Positions 4,427 to 6,923 of a DNA stretch of 6,923 nucleotides are shown in pieces. The stretch comes from Christensenella sp. UBA3792 (GTDB taxonomy: Bacteria; Bacillota; Clostridia; Christensenellales; CAG-138), in assembly GCA_002369195.1 (NCBI GenBank), contig DFEW01000072.1:1-6923 (forward strand). The letters are read 5' to 3'. Positions within the stretch are counted from its first letter, which is position 1; every line of letters begins with the position of its first letter. Below the pieces are notes generated by a model. The model saw only the letters and a list, made by a program, of their open reading frames with translations, was not told the origin of the DNA and searched no databases. Position numbers and translations under genes: made by a program.

Positions 4427-6923
4427 TCACCGCTTGACGAGGTACACGCTCATCTGCGGAACGATGATCTCGCCGGAAACGGTCTGCACCGGCTCTGCGG
4501 TCACGTCCGTGCCGCTCATCAGCACGCCCCACTCGCCGTCGGGCAGCGTGAAGGAGGCGTCGACGCCGGTCGGGTTGATCACCGCGAGCCCGACGAGTTC
4601 TTCATTTTCCGTGTAGCGCACGACGATCGAACCGTCCGCCGCGACCTCGCAGGAAACGTCCGCATTGCGCAGGAACGCGTTGGAGCGGCGCATCAGGACC
4701 AGTCTGCGGTAGAAGTCCTGCATCAGCCACGGGTCGGAGCCCTGCCGCAGCTCGTCCCAGTCGAGGTTGTTGACGTCGTCGGACGCGTTGTAGCTGTTGC
4801 CGTTGCCGCCCTTGGAGCGCATCATTTCCTCGCCCGCGAGCCAGAACACCGTGCCCTTGGAAATCGCCACGATCGAAGCGCCGAAGCGGTTCATCTGCAC
4901 GAGCTGTGCCTTGGGCGCATCGGGATTCGACAACGTCAGTTTGTCCCACAGCGTGCGGTTGTCGTGCGAGGACATGTAGTTGATCACCATGCCGTCGTCC
5001 ACGCGCCACGACGCTTTGTTCGTGCCGCCGCCCTCGATGCCGAACGCTACGTTCGTCGCCCGCGCCTTGGAGGGATCGCCGCTGATATAGCCCTTGTCGG
5101 TCGCGTTGAACACGCTGCCCTTCAAGCCGTCGCGGATCGCGTCGTTGAACACCGCGATGCCGCCCGCTGCGCCGCTGCTCGCCGTGATCTGCGCAATGTT
5201 CGCCTGCGACGCCTGCCGGTTCGCGCGCAGCGTCGTCGTGCCGCCTGTCCAGCCCTCGCCGTAGAGGATCGCTTTCGGGTTGATCGCGTGCACCGCCTGT
5301 TCGATCGCCTGCATCGTGTCGAGATCGTGCAGCGCCATCAGGTCGAAGCGGAAGCCGTCGATATGGTATTCGCTCGCCCAGTAGGTGACCGAATCGACCA
5401 TGAACTTGCGGAACATCACGCGCTCGGACGCGGTCTCGTTGCCGCAGCCGCTGCCGTTCGAGGGGCTGCCGTCGGGATTGTAGCGGTAGTAGTAATAGGG
5501 GACGATGCGGTTGAGGTTGGAGTCGAGACTGAAGGTGTGGTTGTACACCACGTCCATCACCACGCCGATGCCCTGGGCGTGCAGGCTCTGCACCATCTGC
5601 TTGAATTCGTTGACGCGCACCGCACCGTCATAGGGATCGGTCGAGTAGCTGCCCTCCGGGACGTTGTAGTTCTTCGGATCGTAGCCCCAGTTGAACTGCG
5701 GCTTGTCGGAGCTCTCGTCCACGGTGGCGTAGTCGTAGACCGGCTGGAGATGGACGTGCGTGACGCCCAGGTCCCTGAGATAATCCACGCCGATGGGAAC
5801 GCCCGCGCTGTTCGTCAGACCGGTCTCCGTGAAGGCGAGGTACTTGCCGGGGTACTGCGAGGAGGCGATCGTGTTGGAGAAGTCGCGCACATGCACCTCC
5901 CAGATCACGGCGTCTCCGTAGGAGCGCAGCGAATCGATAAAGCCGCTGTCGCGGAAGCCCTCGGGATCGGTGGAGGCGAGGTCGACGACCATGCCGCGCT
6001 CGCCGTTCACGCCCGCCGAGCGGGCGTAGGGATCCACGGCCTCCTGCGTGCCGAGCGAGGTCGTGACGGCATAGGTGTAATAGGTCCCGTGGCCGCAGGG
6101 ATAGACCGCCGACCACACGCCCTTTTCACCGCGCTCCATCGCCAACTCCTCAAAAGGCTCACCGCCGTCGCCTTTTTCAAACAGACGCAGCGTGACCGCG
6201 CTCGCCGTCGGCGCCCAGAGCTTGAACTCCGTCTCTCCTCCGCGGATCGTCGCGCCGAGATCGTCTCCTTCGTAGACGTACTGCGCGAGGAATTCCTCGC
6301 TGTCAAAGACCTCCGTCGGCACGGCAGGAGCGCTGCCGAAGCCCTCGATCTCCACGCGGTAGATGCGGGAGAGCTCCAGCGGCTCGGCGGTGGTGATGAC
6401 GCCCGTGCTCTTCTCCTCTCCGAGCGTGTCCAGCGCCGCAAGCGGGACCTCTCTGTCTCCGTCGAGGACGCGGACCTCGTCAAGGGAGGCGATGCGGGCG
6501 GCGGGGGCCACAGAATAGCGGATCTCGCTCGGCGAGATGATGCCGGCCATTTTGAACTCATGTACGCTGTCCAAGCTCAAGCCACCGTCCTTGCTGAAAT
6601 ACTGCATCTCGTCGCCGCTTTTGAGATAGATCTCCGTACGCTCGCCCGTGAGGACGGCAAAGCGGTCGCCGTCGAAGTCCTTGGTCGCGCTGCCCCAGGA
6701 GCTGCCGCCGGGGGCGGAGCATTCCCGCCGGACGATGAAGCCGACTTCCTCGACCTCCTTCGGCACGTTGAGCACGACCTTTCCGCCGTAGGCGCAGGGG
6801 TGGAACAGCTCGCCGTGGCCGTCGCGGCCGGGAAACCAGACCCACACGTCGCAGTTCTCATAGCTGCCGCCGGGATAGCTCCAGTACAGCGTCAGCTGGT
6901 TGCAGCCCTCCTCCGGCGCAAGG
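4427..6923 (-). CDS. pulA: Type I pullulanase, GH13 with CBM41 domain (5' end outside window)
   Basis: Hydrolyses alpha-1,6 branch points of pullulan, starch or glycogen. The frame stays open to the right edge, giving 831 visible residues; the GTG at 6847 is internal, because the codons before it continue the carbohydrate-binding domain (LTLYWSYPGG, then VWVWFPG). Counting from the first complete codon at 6922, the domains are: a CBM41/PUD module to about residue 95; a pullulanase beta-domain at about 115-210; a CBM48-like module at about 215-300; and the GH13 barrel. The barrel shows the type I hallmark FNWGYDP (410-416), DVVYNHTF (457-464), nucleophile Asp527 in GFRFDLM, acid/base Glu556 in YGEGW, and Asp654 in SSHDN. 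A C-terminal beta domain ends in YLVKR, with no LPXTG or S-layer anchor. A signal peptide cannot be judged, though CBM41 suggests contact with external polymer. The stop is 2 bases before the kinase start. Confidence 0.95.
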   Translation of the reverse strand, partial: LAPEEGCNQLTLYWSYPGGSYENCDVWVWFPGRDGHGELFHPCAYGGKVVLNVPKEVEEVGFIVRRECSAPGGSSWGSATKDFDGDRFAVLTGERTEIYLKSGDEMQYFSKDGGLSLDSVHEFKMAGIISPSEIRYSVAPAARIASLDEVRVLDGDREVPLAALDTLGEEKSTGVITTAEPLELSRIYRVEIEGFGSAPAVPTEVFDSEEFLAQYVYEGDDLGATIRGGETEFKLWAPTASAVTLRLFEKGDGGEPFEELAMERGEKGVWSAVYPCGHGTYYTYAVTTSLGTQEAVDPYARSAGVNGERGMVVDLASTDPEGFRDSGFIDSLRSYGDAVIWEVHVRDFSNTIASSQYPGKYLAFTETGLTNSAGVPIGVDYLRDLGVTHVHLQPVYDYATVDESSDKPQFNWGYDPKNYNVPEGSYSTDPYDGAVRVNEFKQMVQSLHAQGIGVVMDVVYNHTFSLDSNLNRIVPYYYYRYNPDGSPSNGSGCGNETASERVMFRKFMVDSVTYWASEYHIDGFRFDLMALHDLDTMQAIEQAVHAINPKAILYGEGWTGGTTTLRANRQASQANIAQITASSGAAGGIAVFNDAIRDGLKGSVFNATDKGYISGDPSKARATNVAFGIEGGGTNKASWRVDDGMVINYMSSHDNRTLWDKLTLSNPDAPKAQLVQMNRFGASIVAISKGTVFWLAGEEMMRSKGGNGNSYNASDDVNNLDWDELRQGSDPWLMQDFYRRLVLMRRSNAFLRNADVSCEVAADGSIVVRYTENEELVGLAVINPTGVDASFTLPDGEWGVLMSGTDVTAEPVQTVSGEIIVPQMSVYLVKR

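Noticed and set aside
4425..4532. N-terminal extension of the kinase to an in-frame start at 4532
   Set aside because: The 36 extra residues are charged, shadow-like sequence inside the conserved pullulanase C-terminal domain; the ATG at 4424 directly after the pullulanase stop fits better.
3420..4616. 398-codon open frame on the plus strand opposite the kinase and PqqD genes
   Set aside because: Arg-rich, motif-free and fully antisense to genes with secure motifs; an artefact of GC skew by codon position.
1..6923. tRNA, rRNA, CRISPR array, insertion sequence or attachment site
   Set aside because: No cloverleaf, spaced repeat array, transposase or terminal inverted repeats were seen by eye on either strand; nearly all bases are accounted for by conserved genes.

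Overview
This 6.9 kb window looks like chromosomal DNA of a GC-rich Firmicute, most likely an anaerobic, gut-type member of Clostridia. Evidence for this is the AAGGAGG-type ribosome binding sites, a sigma-A-like promoter, a type I pullulanase, and a PqqD / signal-peptidase-like / HPr-kinase-like gene set that I know mainly from clostridial genomes. The lineage is an inference; no rRNA or other marker is present. Coding density is very high and no gene-free stretch exceeds about 110 bases.

Left part, + strand (about 1-1294): a promoter (TTGACG, 17 bp, TAGAAT) drives a two-gene unit. The first gene is a HAD-family phosphatase of the phosphoglycolate-phosphatase type. Twelve bases on, behind a perfect AAGGAGG, is a small membrane protein with an N-terminal zinc ribbon. 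The unit ends in a strong hairpin that has T-rich flanks on both sides, so it probably also stops the converging minus-strand operon. A second, weaker promoter-like pair at the extreme left points out of the window.

Right part, - strand (6923 down to 1290): five genes lie head to tail with gaps of 2 and 3 bases and overlaps of 8 and 4 bases, as expected of one translationally coupled operon. In transcription order they are a type I pullulanase (5' end outside the window), an HPr-kinase/PEP-carboxykinase-like P-loop kinase, a PqqD-family protein, a soluble S24/S26 signal-peptidase-like protein with a Ser/His pair, and a fused membrane-ATPase ABC exporter.

The last four resemble the accessory half of a ribosomally made peptide (RiPP) system: peptide recognition (PqqD), peptide phosphorylation (HprK-like kinase, as in some lasso peptide clusters), leader cleavage (S26-like) and export (ABC). 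No precursor peptide and no main modifying enzyme (radical SAM, cyclase, YcaO, transglutaminase-like protease) is visible here. They would have to lie beyond the right edge, elsewhere in the genome, or not exist. The tight link to a starch/glycogen-debranching enzyme is the most unusual aspect of the window.
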